Assembly (NCBI GenBank): GCA_030280995.1
Contig: JASXTE010000017.1
Coordinates: forward strand, 17,295,498 to 17,359,497
Origin: Hemileia vastatrix
Lineage: Eukaryota > Basidiomycota > Pucciniomycetes > Pucciniales > Zaghouaniaceae
Length of the DNA: 64,000 nt
Direction of reading: 5' to 3'
The translations under genes and the position numbers were made by a program. Position 1 is the stretch's first letter, and the number at the start of each line of letters is the position of its first letter. Positions 32,962-44,077 of the stretch are shown one piece after another. The notes under the pieces were generated by a model that was given only the letters and a program-made list of their open reading frames with translations, searched no databases and was not told where the DNA came from.

Positions 32962-33693
32962 AAGATAATGTATGTATTTCTCTTATAGTTTTAAAGATTT
33001 AATACTCAATAATAAGAGGTAAGGTTTTAGTTTATTATTATAATTATTGGGTTTAGAACTACGAGATTGTAAGTACTAAAAACAGTAATGAATAGTAATA
33101 AATGTTTAATGATAATATTGGTTTATAATAATGTAAATAAAAGGAATGTCCTGAAAAGTACAAAAGAGAGGGCCTTTTATTGGCAAAGGTGTGAGAAATA
33201 AAAATACGGAGTTAACACCACCAAATAAAAGGGTGTGGGAAAAAGAAACTAAATAAAGAGTGTATATGAAATAATAAATAATATACCAAATAGTGTGTTA
33301 ATAAAAGATATTATTTTATTTGAAATAAAAATTTAAATCCCTTGGTCCGTCAAACTTAGTACAAAAACATTTGATTTAAAATGTTGATTCAACGAAATTT
33401 AAATAAAGGAATTTGAAAAAAAAACTTCTTTTTATATTTATATATTTTTAATACTATTTTTATTCCCTCTCATCTGTATTATTGTGCATGGTGTTAGGGA
33501 AAGAAAAAATGTCTGTGACAGTTACTTATTTTTATTAATTATTTACATTACTTATTATACTTTTCTAGTTAGTTGTAAGTAATACATAAGTAGTTTGTAA
33601 ATAATTAATTATTAATAAGGATTAAAAGGTGTGGCTTCATCTCAGTAAGATAATTAATTATTTTAATGGATAAGTCTTGTAGCCTGGCTGACA
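32887..33693 (-). repeat. Gypsy-2 5' LTR
   Basis: TGTCAGGGTCGG...GGCTGACA. Same length (807 bp) as the 3' LTR. Confidence 0.95.
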
Positions 33694-34600
33694 CTACTAA
33701 ACCAAAGAGCTGAAATGTGGACCAATGTCCACATCAGAGAAAGCAATCATACTTGATGTAGGATGCAAATCCACACCAGAGACAGAAATAATACTTGATA
33801 TAGCTTGCAATACTACACCAGAGAAAACAGTTGCCAAAGTTGAGTTAAATGAAGAACTAAACATGCAAAAAACACAGCCAATTGTGGCTAGAAAACAGTG
33901 AAAACTGAGTGAGGAACAAGGATATCACCTCTGGATGGTTATATGATAATTAAGGTTGCCCCAAACTGTCTTATTCACTATATACACACAGACCACTATC
34001 TAAGAGCCCATGCACACCAACAAATTAGGCGTTTCTGAGCGCCAAATTGCATAAAACCCCTCTAGAAATGCTTCCCAGCCTTCTAGCACCAAGGCAGGCG
34101 GTCTGCCCGACATTGGGAGGTAAACCTGAGGTGGCAGGACCGCCCTGGAGCCAGTAAACTACCAAAAACCACCAAAAACACCCAAAATACTTAGAAAAAT
34201 AAACTACAACTACTAAAACCTTTAAAACACATAATTAAGCTACAACAACATTGGGACATGAAACATAGAGAAAAATTAGCCCATTCTAATGGTACTAAGC
34301 ACTTAACTATAAGACTTAAGGTTAGCCCTTAAATCGCAAAAAACAAAATTAAACGTCTATCTTTTAAAATGAAAAATGAGATATAATCCCTCAAATACTT
34401 AGAATATGAAAAATGTCATTAAGACATAAAATATAGAGAAACACCGGGGCTATCCAATGATAATACCCACATCCCTGCAGTCCCAATATTCGTTAAATAA
34501 TTTAAGAAAAACACGCAATTATTAAACAATGCCATTTAAGACATAGCAAAACAACACCAAACAGACCAATAAAGGGCTCCGCAAATGTTTGAAGACCACA
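33694..34600 (-). repeat. Gypsy-O 3' LTR, proximal part
   Basis: Resumes after Gypsy-2 with the TSD ctact and AAACCAAAGAGCTGAAATG. It aligns with 45675-46557 to the terminal GAAGACCACA. There is a small indel difference near 34085-34140 against 46060-46100. Confidence 0.9.
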
Positions 34601-34610
34601 TCCTCCCTCC
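34601..34610 (-). promoter_or_regulatory. Gypsy-O polypurine tract
   Basis: On the minus strand GGAGGGAGGA abuts the LTR start TGTGGTC. Confidence 0.75.
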
Positions 34611-34774
34611 AATAGAGAATGTCCACATTCTCCTTCATCACAACCATAATGTTCAGCTTCCTCTCCAAATCTGCTACTGACATGGGTCCTTGCCAGTACT
34701 GCATTGACAACAATCTCATCTGTACCATAACACCTCCAGCTCATCCCTAGAAAACCTCCTGTGATTCCTGTCAC

Positions 34775-35273
34775 TCTAGGAAGAAGACTTGCTTCAGACC
34801 TGGTCCATTGTCCTCTTCAACATCTTCTTCTCCTCCACAACCTGATCCACTTTCCACCAGCACCAAAAGATCCAGACCATCCATCCTGATCCCCAGACTG
34901 GTCAAAAAATTACACCCTTTAAAAAAAAGTGCCAAACCTGCTACAAAAACTAGCTCATCCATCCCTGGTCCTTCTAATGGTAAGCCCAATACTTCTTCAT
35001 ACTTAAATACAATCTGACCAATTTCCAGTTCATTCCAATCCAGAAAGTGATGATGACAATGTGGGAACTATTGAAGAACCCCCACCTAATCCATTTCCCA
35101 CCATCAAAGACAACTTCCAACAACATTCTTCTCAACAGAAGCATCTCATTCTAGATTACTTCCAATCCACTCCTGCCAGGAACCCACAGGACCTTGAGAA
35201 AAGGAAGAACATCATCCACCAGTTCAAAGCCAATGCTGAGCATTTTGATTCATCTCTTTATTCTTTTCTGTAA
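34775..35273 (+). pseudogene. Antisense ORF 1 of Gypsy-O, unknown
   Basis: Opposite to gag-pol. A Ser/Pro/Lys-rich frame without an ATG (to 35017) and a second frame from about 35045 (ESDDDNVGTIEEPPPNP ... KNIIHQFKANAEHFDSSLYS) to a TAA at 35273. A frame change lies near 35020. It may be the 3' exon or C-terminal part of a gene reading out of the LTR. The composition (acidic patch, Pro-rich, then an amphipathic stretch) is protein-like but I recognise no family. Confidence 0.4.
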
Positions 35274-35325
35274 TTACTTCTTGCTTAAAAATCTTGATTT
35301 AGAAATAAAAAATAAACAAACTCCT

Positions 35326-35755
35326 CATTTTAAAGTCTTGGGGGACTAATCCTCAGTTTTAAGTCTTGAGGGACTAACAGCCCTCATTTTATAGTCTTGG
35401 GGGACTCAAAAACCATCAGTTTACAGTCTTGGGGGACTCAAAACCTGAATCAAAAAGACAGAACCAGAGATCAAAACATTAAAGACCAAAGAAAAAAACT
35501 AACATTCTGGGGTAACTGTTCTACAGAGCAGCCAGCTCATCAGTTACCCCCACATTTGCCTTAACAAAATTCAGAGACTCCCCCTTGGATGCCCTCCTCC
35601 AGAATCACACCAAATCCACATTATCAGTTTATAGTCCTGAAGGACTCAACCAACAACCATCCTCAGTTTATAGTCTTGGAAGACTGTACCATTTCTCAGT
35701 TTAAAGTCTTGATGGACTTCCAGTGTTCAGTTTAAAGTCTTGAAGGACTAACCAC
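35326..35755 (+). repeat. Cluster of AGTC...GACT mini-hairpin units and stem-loop 1
   Basis: Eight units of the form CAGTTTA(A/T)AGTCTTGnnGGACT lie at about 35334, 35362, 35392, 35424, 35631, 35672, 35705 and 35736; two more are at 38274 and 38528. AGTC and GACT can pair over a 5-6 nt loop. A longer stem-loop (GGGGTAACTG, 22-nt loop, CAGTTACCCC) sits at 35509-35550. The cluster separates the two antisense ORFs. Confidence 0.8.
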
Positions 35756-35762
35756 ATTTTGC

Positions 35763-35900
35763 ATATAAGAGCAGAGCCACCTGCATGCACAGTGCTCCAC
35801 AGCCAAACTGCTGAACTTCCACTTTTTCTTCATTATCTACACATCACTGGCAAAATTTTCATTCATCTCTTTTCTCTTCATTATATTTCCTTCAAGGATC
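35763..35900 (+). promoter_or_regulatory. Putative promoter and 5' UTR of antisense ORF 2
   Basis: CATATAAGAG (35762-35771) resembles a TATA box, about 130 bp before the ATG at 35901. The leader between them is C/T-rich (TCTCTTTTCTCTTC) as in many fungal promoters. Confidence 0.45.
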
Positions 35901-37470
35901 ATGGCTGAATCTCCAGACTTTGACCCATTTGACCTTCCCTGTCTCACTGCTCCAAAGGACTTTGCTTGTAAACAGTGCATCCACATGTGCAGACCTTTTA
36001 CCGTCACTCTTTCTACTCATCAAGCCAAATTCTATAACAGAGCCTGTGATTCTTGCAACTCTAAAAAAAATATGTGACAGAGACCCCAACTATCAAATAC
36101 CTGCGCCTTCACCTTCACACAAATATATTTCCATATCTCCTACCAGGTCACCAGAACTTGGGCCTGCTTCTTCTTTATCTTCTGCTCCTTCCAGAAGATC
36201 ACGCCGTTCAATTCCCAAAACACTCCCTAAAAGACCTGCTTTATCTTCTCAAGAATCTGCTTTTATCTCATAAAATTTGGCCAAATCAGCTTCAAAATAA
36301 GCTTCCAGGCTGCTAGACCGCATCCAGGCAGCCCTCCCGATATCAAGCTTCCTGCCCGTCTTTCCAGAAAGCAAAAATCAGGCTCAAAACTCCCAAATCC
36401 AGCCAGATAACAGCCAAAATACACTATTAAACACCAAAAACTCTATGCAACCACCGCCTAGTACTCCCAGAGCAATGCGTACACACCAAATTTATTCCCC
36501 AGACATCCCAAAAAATTCCAACAACTCTAGAAAACCTGCCAGAGGACCTTCTGAAAACACCAGAGCACGCAACACTGCTTCCAAACAAAAATCACTGGTT
36601 ACTTTAAGAAGAACTAACTACACCTCTCCTCTGGCCACCAATTATTCCTCTGATGATTCCCTTTCTTCTAGATCTTCATCCAGAAAATCACAATCAGCTT
36701 CAAGGTCACCTTCTCCTGATCCTTCCTTCAACAACCCTGGTTCTCCACCACCAGTGTCCAACCCAACTGGGCCAAGCAATAATAATAACCACAACAACAA
36801 CAGCAGCCCTTCTTCTTCAACCAGGCCATAGGAACGCCCTTCTTCTCCTTCATCTTCTCAACACAATTTGGAGAATGATCATGAGAATCCATACCTCTAT
36901 CTGGTTGATCCTCCTTCAACATCCATTCAGCTTTCTTCAACAGATCAAATCCCAGCTGCTTACAAATTTTATGAACTTCCAATCTGTAAGTACCAAATTA
37001 ATAAATCCAATTTATTTAACAGAGAACAATTACTGATCCAATTCTTCTTTGTAGTTGGAACCTCGCCTTGTGAAACTACAATTGGAATTGGCCAACCTCT
37101 AGAAACTACCTTAACGCTGGATTACACTGACATGAAACAACACCTAAGCATGATGTGTTCAAACATGCTTAAGTCCTTTGCCCTCTACAGTCCGTTGAAT
37201 GACTTTGAAAAGAATCTGAGGAAAAAGCTCCTTGATGACCACTGGAAGATGTCTAGAATAATCAAGCTCACCTTCCAACACTCGATCTCCGCTTCTTCCA
37301 CTTCTTCCCATAAATTACCTTCCACTCCGGTACCTGATCATTACAATCCATATACTCTTTCCAGCCGCCTACACAACAAAGAACACAGTTCTTCTTCCAA
37401 TCCTAACAAAAATAAAAAACTCCACCATAATCTGGACCAACCGCTGGAGGCTTCTTCTTCCAGACATTAA
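35901..37470 (+). pseudogene. Antisense ORF 2 of Gypsy-O: Cys4 N-terminus, Ser/Pro-rich middle, unknown C-domain
   Basis: ATG at 35901 (ATCATGGCTGAATC) opens a frame with four cysteines as two C-x2-C pairs (CKQC at about residue 23, CDSC at about 49), a zinc-finger-like start. The frame changes at an 8-A run (about 36063) and then stays in one register to the TAA at 37468-37470. Only three stops interrupt it (36271, 36298, 36829). The middle is rich in Ser, Pro, Arg and Asn. The C-terminal 150 residues (from ENDHENPYLYLVDPP) look globular, with YKFYELPICKYQINKSN and FALYSPLNDFEKNLRKKLL. AATAAA follows at 37471. Total about 520 codons. It sits antisense between pol and the 3' LTR, where some plant elements carry extra ORFs. 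I do not recognise the family; a role in RNA or DNA binding is only suggested by the cysteines. Confidence 0.6.
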
Positions 37471-37476
37471 AATAAA

Positions 37477-38793
37477 CAAGAAAGAAATTAATAAGTCACT
37501 AAATAGAGAGAACGATAATAATTAACAGAAATATATATAAAAAAATTTGTTTTATTTTAATATTAATTTTATTTATTTATTTTTAATAATTTTTTTTATT
37601 TTTTATTTTTTTTTATTTTAAACTACTAAAATACTAAAAAAAACTTGAAAATAAATAACAAAATTAACCAAAAATATGAGAGTTGAAAAATTAAAATGAA
37701 ATGAATAATAATAATAACATGAGACAAATAATAGTTACTAATATTATCCCCCAGTCAGTTGATGAGCTGATCCCCTGATACCTTACCCACATCCAAGTGC
37801 ACCTTAATGTGGATACACTGTTAAATAATTTTTAAATGAATTGAAATAAAAAATAAAGATGAAAGAATTAGAAATTGAGAGAGTAATAAGAGAAAGAAAG
37901 AAAATAGCATTGCCCGGCCAATTGATGAGCCTTTCCCAACCAATGCTTGCCCACATCCAGGTGACCCCTGATGTGGTAACACCATATAATATAATTTTGT
38001 GATTTTTCCCTCTTTATATCCTAATAACTCCAATAAAAAAGTTAAAAGAAAAAAAGAGAAAAAAGAAAATAATCTAAAAATAATATCTAACTATAGACAC
38101 AAAAATTAAAGAAATGAAAAAGAAAAAAATCCAGCTCCATAGAAAGTCCAGTCCAAGGAAATGATCACTGGGTGGGCTCCCTCCAATAAGTAAAAATGAT
38201 GGGAGACCACCAGTGATCCCCCACTAAACCAAATATACAAAAGAAGCCTGTCCCAATCCAGTAAGCCAGTTTAAAGTCATAGTGGACTTGAAACCTGAAT
38301 AACAAAAACCAGAACTAGGATTCAACTAGGACAAACAAAAATACTTGAAACAGACATTATGGGGTAACTGTTCTACAGAGCAGCCAGCTCATCAGTTACC
38401 CCCACACTCGCAAAAATAAAATCAGGAAGCCCCCCTGGATACCTTCTAAAAAAAAGCAAAATCCAACACATTAAACCAAAACCAATAAGCGTGAAGAGTC
38501 CGGCACTTGAAGACCAAAAGAATTTCCAGTTTAAAGTCATAGAGGACTAAAACCTGTGAAGAAAAACCAATACTAGGGTTCAACCAAATTAAGAGAAGGG
38601 GTTGGAAACAGACAATCTGGGGTAACTGTTGATAGAGAAGCCAGCCCATCAGTCACTCCCACGCTTTCCAAAAGAAAATCTAGAAGCCCCACCCATGGGT
38701 TCCTTCTAACAAAGAGTTTCTACAAAAAAAGATGCACAGCATCACCAAATTCTAAAATTAAAGAATGGTCCATAGTTTACCCTCATTGCGGAG
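37477..38793. other. Non-coding 3' region of Gypsy-O with repeated modules
   Basis: 37500-37740 is A/T-rich. Two related blocks at about 37748-37820 and 37913-37985 share GATGAGC and CCACATCCANGTG. Modules at 38268-38450 and 38520-38705 repeat the one at 35420-35600: an AGTC...GACT unit, GACTNGAAACCTGAA, then the GGGGTAACTG stem-loop and a CCCCC-TGG tail. Stem-loop 2 is at 38361-38402 (perfect 10-bp stem) and stem-loop 3 at about 38619-38659 (stem partly lost). Confidence 0.7.
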
Positions 38794-40278
38794 TCAATCT
38801 TCTTCACTCTTTGTGCATCTAGGATAAAATCTCTTCACCTGATCTGCAGCCACTCTCTTCTTTAATACTGACCCATCTAACTCCTCCAATACATAAGAGC
38901 CTCCAGACACCTGAGATCCGACTCTGTAAGGTCCATTCCATCTGTCAGCAAACATCTTTCCCCACTGACTCTCCAAACTTCTATTATACACCAAAACCAA
39001 ACAACCAGGTTTCAAGGGATTCCTGAGTCTATGATCCAACTTCTTGTCCCAGTATCTGACTGATTTATTTCTTATCTTCATCATTCTAGAGTATGCTTTC
39101 TCTTGAAATTCCTCTCTACATTCCAACTGTTGCATCCTGGCACAGAGCAAATCTTCTGTTGAGCATATATCATCCCAATAAATTCCAAGATAAGAGACAG
39201 CTTCTAAATCCACTGGTAGAACTGCTTTCTGCCTAAAAATTAATTCATAAGGGGAATAGCCAGTTGTCCTTTTCACAGTGACCCTATCAGAAAATAACAC
39301 CAAGGGTAAATAATGCCTCCATTTTTCAGCACTATCTCCACACATCTTCACCAAAGCATTTTTGATAATTTGATGGCCTCTTTCAACAATTCCTTTGGCT
39401 TCAGGATAATAAGGTGTAGCCACTCTGTCTTTAGAACCAATACTTGCCACAGCTTCTTAAAATTCAGCTCCAAACTCTGGCCCACCATCAACAGTCACCA
39501 ACTTCATCAACCCATACCTAAATACCCATTATTTCTTCAAAATCTCTGCCACATTTTTGGTATTCAAATTAACCAGAGGCAGTGCCTCAACCCAGCCAGA
39601 GAAATCATCTGTAGCAACAATCAAGTATTTATACCTGCCCTCTTTGATATGGACAGCATCCAAAATGACTCTTCAAAACAAAGTTGTTTCACCAGTAGCA
39701 TGGTCAACCTCTTTAGTTTTCAAGTGACTTCTTCTTTGACATTCTTCAAAAGATTGAACCCTACCCTGCACAGCCAACTTCATACCTGGCCACCAAAATC
39801 TATCTGCTACTCTTCTATAAGTCTCCCCAAAGCTTCTATGACCAAGGTCTTCATGCAAAGACTTCAAAACCAATTCTTGACCCTTCTTCTGAGTCACCAC
39901 CACTTGAGGATCTGGATGTCTCCTCCTCATCAAGCTACTTCCTGACAAATAAAAGCCAGGACTCTTGTTCTTGATTTCCACCCAAGTATCATCTTCACAA
40001 GTATCTGGACCTTCTAAGGTTAACAGATATTCAACCATAATAAAATAAAACCCAATCTGACCCCAGGTCTCATCTTCAAAATCCAACAAAAAAATATCCA
40101 AGGGTACAACTCTGTCATTAAAATCTCTAGTGTACACATAAGCAACACAACCAGCCAATCCAGGACACCAATCCCTAAACTTCAGCACCTTCTTTCTCTT
40201 CCACTGAATCTTAAGAGAATCCAGTTCACCAACAAAAACACCATTCTCCATTTTAAGCCATCCCAAACAACAGCCCAA
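38794..40278 (-). pseudogene. Gypsy-O integrase
   Basis: The frame 40278-39673 has the zinc region LHEDLGHRSFGETYRRV then FEECQRR, where one of the two cysteines is Phe. Translation across 39672-39451 in shifting frames shows an Asp-containing core (VTVDGGPEFG). The frame 39450-38794 begins near the catalytic Glu (EAKGIVERGHQIIKN) and ends with a GPY/F-like module (DRWNGPYRVGSQVSGGSYVLEELDG). At least two frameshifts and a stop near 39458 break it. The lineage lacks a chromodomain tail. Confidence 0.85.
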
Positions 40279-40487
40279 TTTTCATCAACAAAAACATCCT
40301 GATTGCTAGAATCAAGATCAGAACCATCCATTTTAACCTCTTGGTGTAGGCAAGAACAATCATCCAGTTTAGCCTTTTAAGGGAGGAGAGGAAAATCATC
40401 AGCACCCTTTGCGCTGGCCCTAACCACTGGAACATCTTCATCAAATTCTTCAGAATCAGAATCATCATCTGTGGGTGGTCTTCTTGA

Positions 40488-41138
40488 TTATCCATCTGGA
40501 ATTGTAAAAGTCTTACCTGGCTTGTGCACCAGGTCAAAAGAAAAATGTTGAATAAATGCCACCCACCTAGTCATTGGAGAATTTGGAAGACTAGGGGTGT
40601 TGATCATTTGAACCAGAGATTTAGAATCCACCTGCAGCTCAAAATGTTTCCCCCACAAAACAGTTTGTAGCATCTTCAAAATTTTTGCTACACCACACAA
40701 TTCCAACTTTGGCTGAGAATACCTAGAATCCACCTCATTAAAAACTACAGACTCATACCATACTGGCCTGACCTTCCCAGATTTATCTTCCTGAGACAAA
40801 ACAGCACCAGCAGCAATATAACTTGAGTCCACCACCAGATAATTTTTTCCAGCTTCCCTTCCATAATCCAACTTGCGAAGAATAATATCTTCACCTACCA
40901 CCTTCTTCAATTTCTGAAAAGCCTCTTCACACTCTTCAGTCCATTCCCACTCTGCATCTTTCCTGGTCAACCTTCTCAAGGGTGAAGCCAACAAAGAAAA
41001 ATCTTTAAAAAAAATCCTGACATGCACACAAACTCCCAAAAAATTCCCTAACTTCAGTAGTATTTTTGGACCTTGGCCATGACTGAATTTTATTAACTTT
41101 CTTCTTTGCCATAATCCTTCCCTCCTTACATATGACAT
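40488..41138 (-). pseudogene. Gypsy-O RNase H
   Basis: A frame of 216 codons that overlaps the RT frame by 134 bp in a different register. It carries the connection SLLASPLRRLTRKDAEW, then YLVVDSSYIAAGAVLSQ (first Asp), KLELCGVAKIL (Glu) and LQVDSKSLVQM (Asp), ending at a TGA at 40488 after FTIPDG. The region 40278-40487, linking it to integrase, is an acidic Asp/Glu-rich spacer with stops. Confidence 0.85.
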
Positions 41139-42084
41139 GACTCAGAATTGTCAGAGCAGGAACACAACAACAAAACTTTGACCCAGAAATTTTCAAACCA
41201 GCCTCTTCAATCCTAAACAATACTCTCTCTAGAGTAATTGCATATTGCCAATCAAATCTCCTTATACCTGGGTTCTCCTTCAGCACTTCATTTCCATAAT
41301 CAGTGGAGGGTCCTTTAATTTCACCGTTGTCAATAAAAATACCAGCATGAGTCAGAACCTCACCCTGTAAAATCCAAGCTATTTGAGCTTGATATACTGA
41401 TACTGAATTAGTTGCTCCTTGAGGCAACCTAGTGAGCTTAAATCTTCCCAGAGAAGTCTCAAACATTGTGAGTAGCCCTGAATCAGTGTGAATTTCCCTT
41501 TCATCATAACCACCCATAATATCACCCAAACCATAACATACCCTTCCAGCTAAAGCTTCCACAAAGTCCTCTGCACTTGGTGGAATCCCTGCATCCTTGA
41601 TAGTTACTCTATTCAAGGCCCTAAGATCATGCACCACCCTCAACTTCCCATTCTGTTTCTTAACACAGAAAACTGGATTTGAGTAACTATAAGTTGATTG
41701 TTCATACAATCCTGTCCTGACTCTTTCCATAACAATCTCCACAAAATCATCCCTAGTAGCAGCTGGAAAAGGAATAGGTTTGATTTGCCAAGGTTCATGA
41801 CAAACTACAGGAATCATGTAAGGTTCCCCATAAGAGTATTTCAACACACCCTTTTCCTCTTCAACAAATGCCACCGCTTTCTCCCTGAGCACAATAATGT
41901 GCAAAAATAACTTCTTTTCTTCATCCGACAACCACCCATCAGGACCAAAATTAACAATTTTCAACCTTTCAACAGTCACCTGAGCAGTTTCCACAAAATC
42001 AGGAGGATTCTTCACCAGAGGAGTACAGTATGGATCTCTTGAAAATGAAGGCCTCTTCAAAGGAGGACTCAACCCCACTTGCAT
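41005..42084 (-). pseudogene. Gypsy-O reverse transcriptase with altered catalytic box
   Basis: 359 codons open: PWQIKPIPFPAA, then YSNPVFCVKKQNGKLRVVHDLRALN (fingers), GLGDIMGGYDERE (first catalytic Asp), RLPQGATNS, and the box GIFIDNGEIKGP. The box should read F/Y-x-D-D, so the second catalytic Asp is Asn here, which would abolish polymerisation. The thumb continues to SHVICKEGRIMAKKKV. The frame shifts to the RNase H frame near 41100. Confidence 0.9.
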
Positions 42085-43012
42085 AGGCTCATTGACGGGC
42101 CTAATCTTCTGTGCTACCTTCTTTACTTTGTGGCTCCACCCTCAACTTGAGAGATCTTCAGGATGTCTTCACCACCAGACCTGGAACAAAAACCAAGGGT
42201 TTCCCCATTTCTCACATGTGTGGCCCAGGTAATATTTTTGAAAGGTGTAGAAAAAACCCTAGCATTGTACAATTGGGAGGACTTACTTTTAGACCCCAAT
42301 CTCACCACTCCACAGATTTTCTGCAATTCCACATCTTCATCCTCACTTCCATCTTCCAAATCTTCAAATATTGATTCATCTTCTGAATCAAACCTTCTAA
42401 AATTATGCAGTTTATCCTCATGATGGAGGCCCAAAAATTAATCTTGACAATCTTTTTTCTTTAAAAATTTGTGCAGTTTAACCTCATGCTGGAGGCCCAA
42501 AAATTGATCTTAATGATCTTTTCAAAAATAATTCTTTTCTTATTTTTTAATTATCTTCAGTTTTTTTTCTTGCTTTTCCTCAGTTATCTTGAAATTTTTA
42601 TCTTCCTTTCTTGAGTTTTCATCCATCCTACAAAAATAACTAGGGGTTTCCCCAATGCTCACAGACGTGGCCAAGGTAATGTTTTTAAAAGGTGTAGAAG
42701 AAACCCTAGAGGTGCACAGTTTGGAGGACTTACTTTTAGACCACAATCTCACTGCTCCAAAACTTTTCGGCATATCTTTCAGTAAAGATATATAACCAAT
42801 CTTCATTTTTGAACTTGAATTAAAAATAATTGAAAATCTTGAGAGAGAACAGATACTTGATAAAAAACATGAAGAATACTTGAAGAGAAGAGAAACATTA
42901 AAAAGAGAAAGTTGAAAATCCACTTGGTATATTTCCAAGGGAGCTGACCTACTACAACCTGGGATTTCCTCATCTTGGTGAGAGATTGTAGTACTAGGGC
43001 AATCAGCCCTCA
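42085..43012 (-). other. Gypsy-O protease-RT linker with an internal duplication
   Basis: Two related blocks, about 42190-42480 and 42640-42740, both encode parts of KSKSSKLYxxRVxSTPFKNIT on the minus strand, indicating a partial duplication of the linker. Frames 42434-42123 and 43013-42540 are short and acidic. No catalytic domain is seen. Confidence 0.5.
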
Positions 43013-43909
43013 TTACTCTAAAAAAGACAGACTCTCACTAGATCCTGAGCCACACTCAAAAAACACAGAGGTGGCACCCACTTCTTTTCTTCTCCTACAA
43101 AAATCCATGCACTGGCACATTGAAGACAAGCTAGGCCTGGTCTCCCAACCATCATCTCCAGGAGATGACAACCTCATGTGAAGCCTTCTCTCATCTTCAC
43201 CGGTCAACTTCAAACTGATTCCCATTTCAAACTGATAACCAATTCTTGCTTGAAAATCCATCAAGAATGGTCCACCCAAAACAGCTTTCACATTACCTTT
43301 GGCAATGTAAAAATAAACCTTTCCGGAGGCTCCACCAACATCCAGCTTTACAAATTCAGCTGTCCCAATCAACTGAGTGACATGTCCACCAATCCCTCTT
43401 AAATTCCCACCAATTCCTGTTTTGATGGGGAGGCCCAGATGAGTAGCCTCAAACAAAAAAATTAGGTTAATTTGAGAGCCTTAATAGACCAATGCCCCAG
43501 CCTCCCTTCTATTCATAGTGGCATTGAAATAACCCAGAGGTGCATAAAAATGAGTCTCCAACCCCAAACCAAACTTCTCAGCAGAATCACAAATGTATTC
43601 CACCTCCCCAGAAGAAACCCTTCTCATGGCCAAGAACTTTTTCTGTATATCAGCCAACCCAGGACTGATAGCATACAATTCCCAATAAGGAAGGGAAACC
43701 TGACCCTGATCCATTCTTTCTAGAACCGAGTCCATAACATTAGATTGGCCAGAAACTACTGGCCTCTCAAAGTGAGCCCTTGGCTTCACTACCTTGGTCC
43801 TAGAAATCTCCTGAGGACCAGAACCAACAACGTATTTTCCATCAACAGGTATCAAACCAGATCCCTCACCAACACCTCTAACTCCAGCAGGCTTTGGCAA
43901 TGAAGCCAA
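43013..43909 (-). pseudogene. Gypsy-O gag-protease region, protease active site lost
   Basis: The frame 43909-43481 ends ...EAGALVY-stop. The register continues GSQINLI, so the retropepsin signature ALVDSGSQINLI expected here has its Asp changed to Tyr and its Ser codon changed to a stop (43481-43483). The next frame (43456-43013) carries the rest of the fold (GHVTQLIGTAEFVKLDVGGAS, KAVLGGPFLMDFQA). Family known, function lost. Confidence 0.75.
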
Positions 43910-44077
43910 AGGGTCATCCTACTCTGAGTCAGAATCAACATCCATTGGCATTGGCTCACCATTCATGTCCAATGCACCAAAACTGGGGGGGCCCATATCA
44001 GTAATCCACTTCTGCATCTTGTACAGATCCTCTTTGCTGTACTTTCTCGTGGCTGCACTCAGCTTACAATCCACCTT

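Larger units (their letters stand above)
25075..33693 (-). mobile_element. Gypsy-2: near-intact Ty3/Gypsy chromovirus
   Basis: Two 807-bp LTRs (25075-25881, 32887-33693), TGTCAG...CTGACA, few differences by eye. TSD ctacc/ctact (25070-25074, 33694-33698), one mismatch. The insertion site lies inside the Gypsy-O 3' LTR; the other Gypsy-O LTR (45655-45700) shows it empty. Gag-pol runs in one frame from 31502 to about 27300 with only four stops (30747, 30108, 28851, 27549) and one indel near 27310. It is the least decayed element of the window. Confidence 0.95.

Noticed and set aside
39313..39945. 210-codon plus-strand ORF opposite the Gypsy-O integrase
   Set aside because: It is the shadow of the integrase coding strand; composition follows the complement of conserved integrase codons.
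42111..43723. Several plus-strand ORFs (42111-42423, 42975-43402, 43472-43723)
   Set aside because: Antisense shadows of the Gypsy-O protease/linker region; unlike the 35901-37470 gene they overlap recognisable sense domains.
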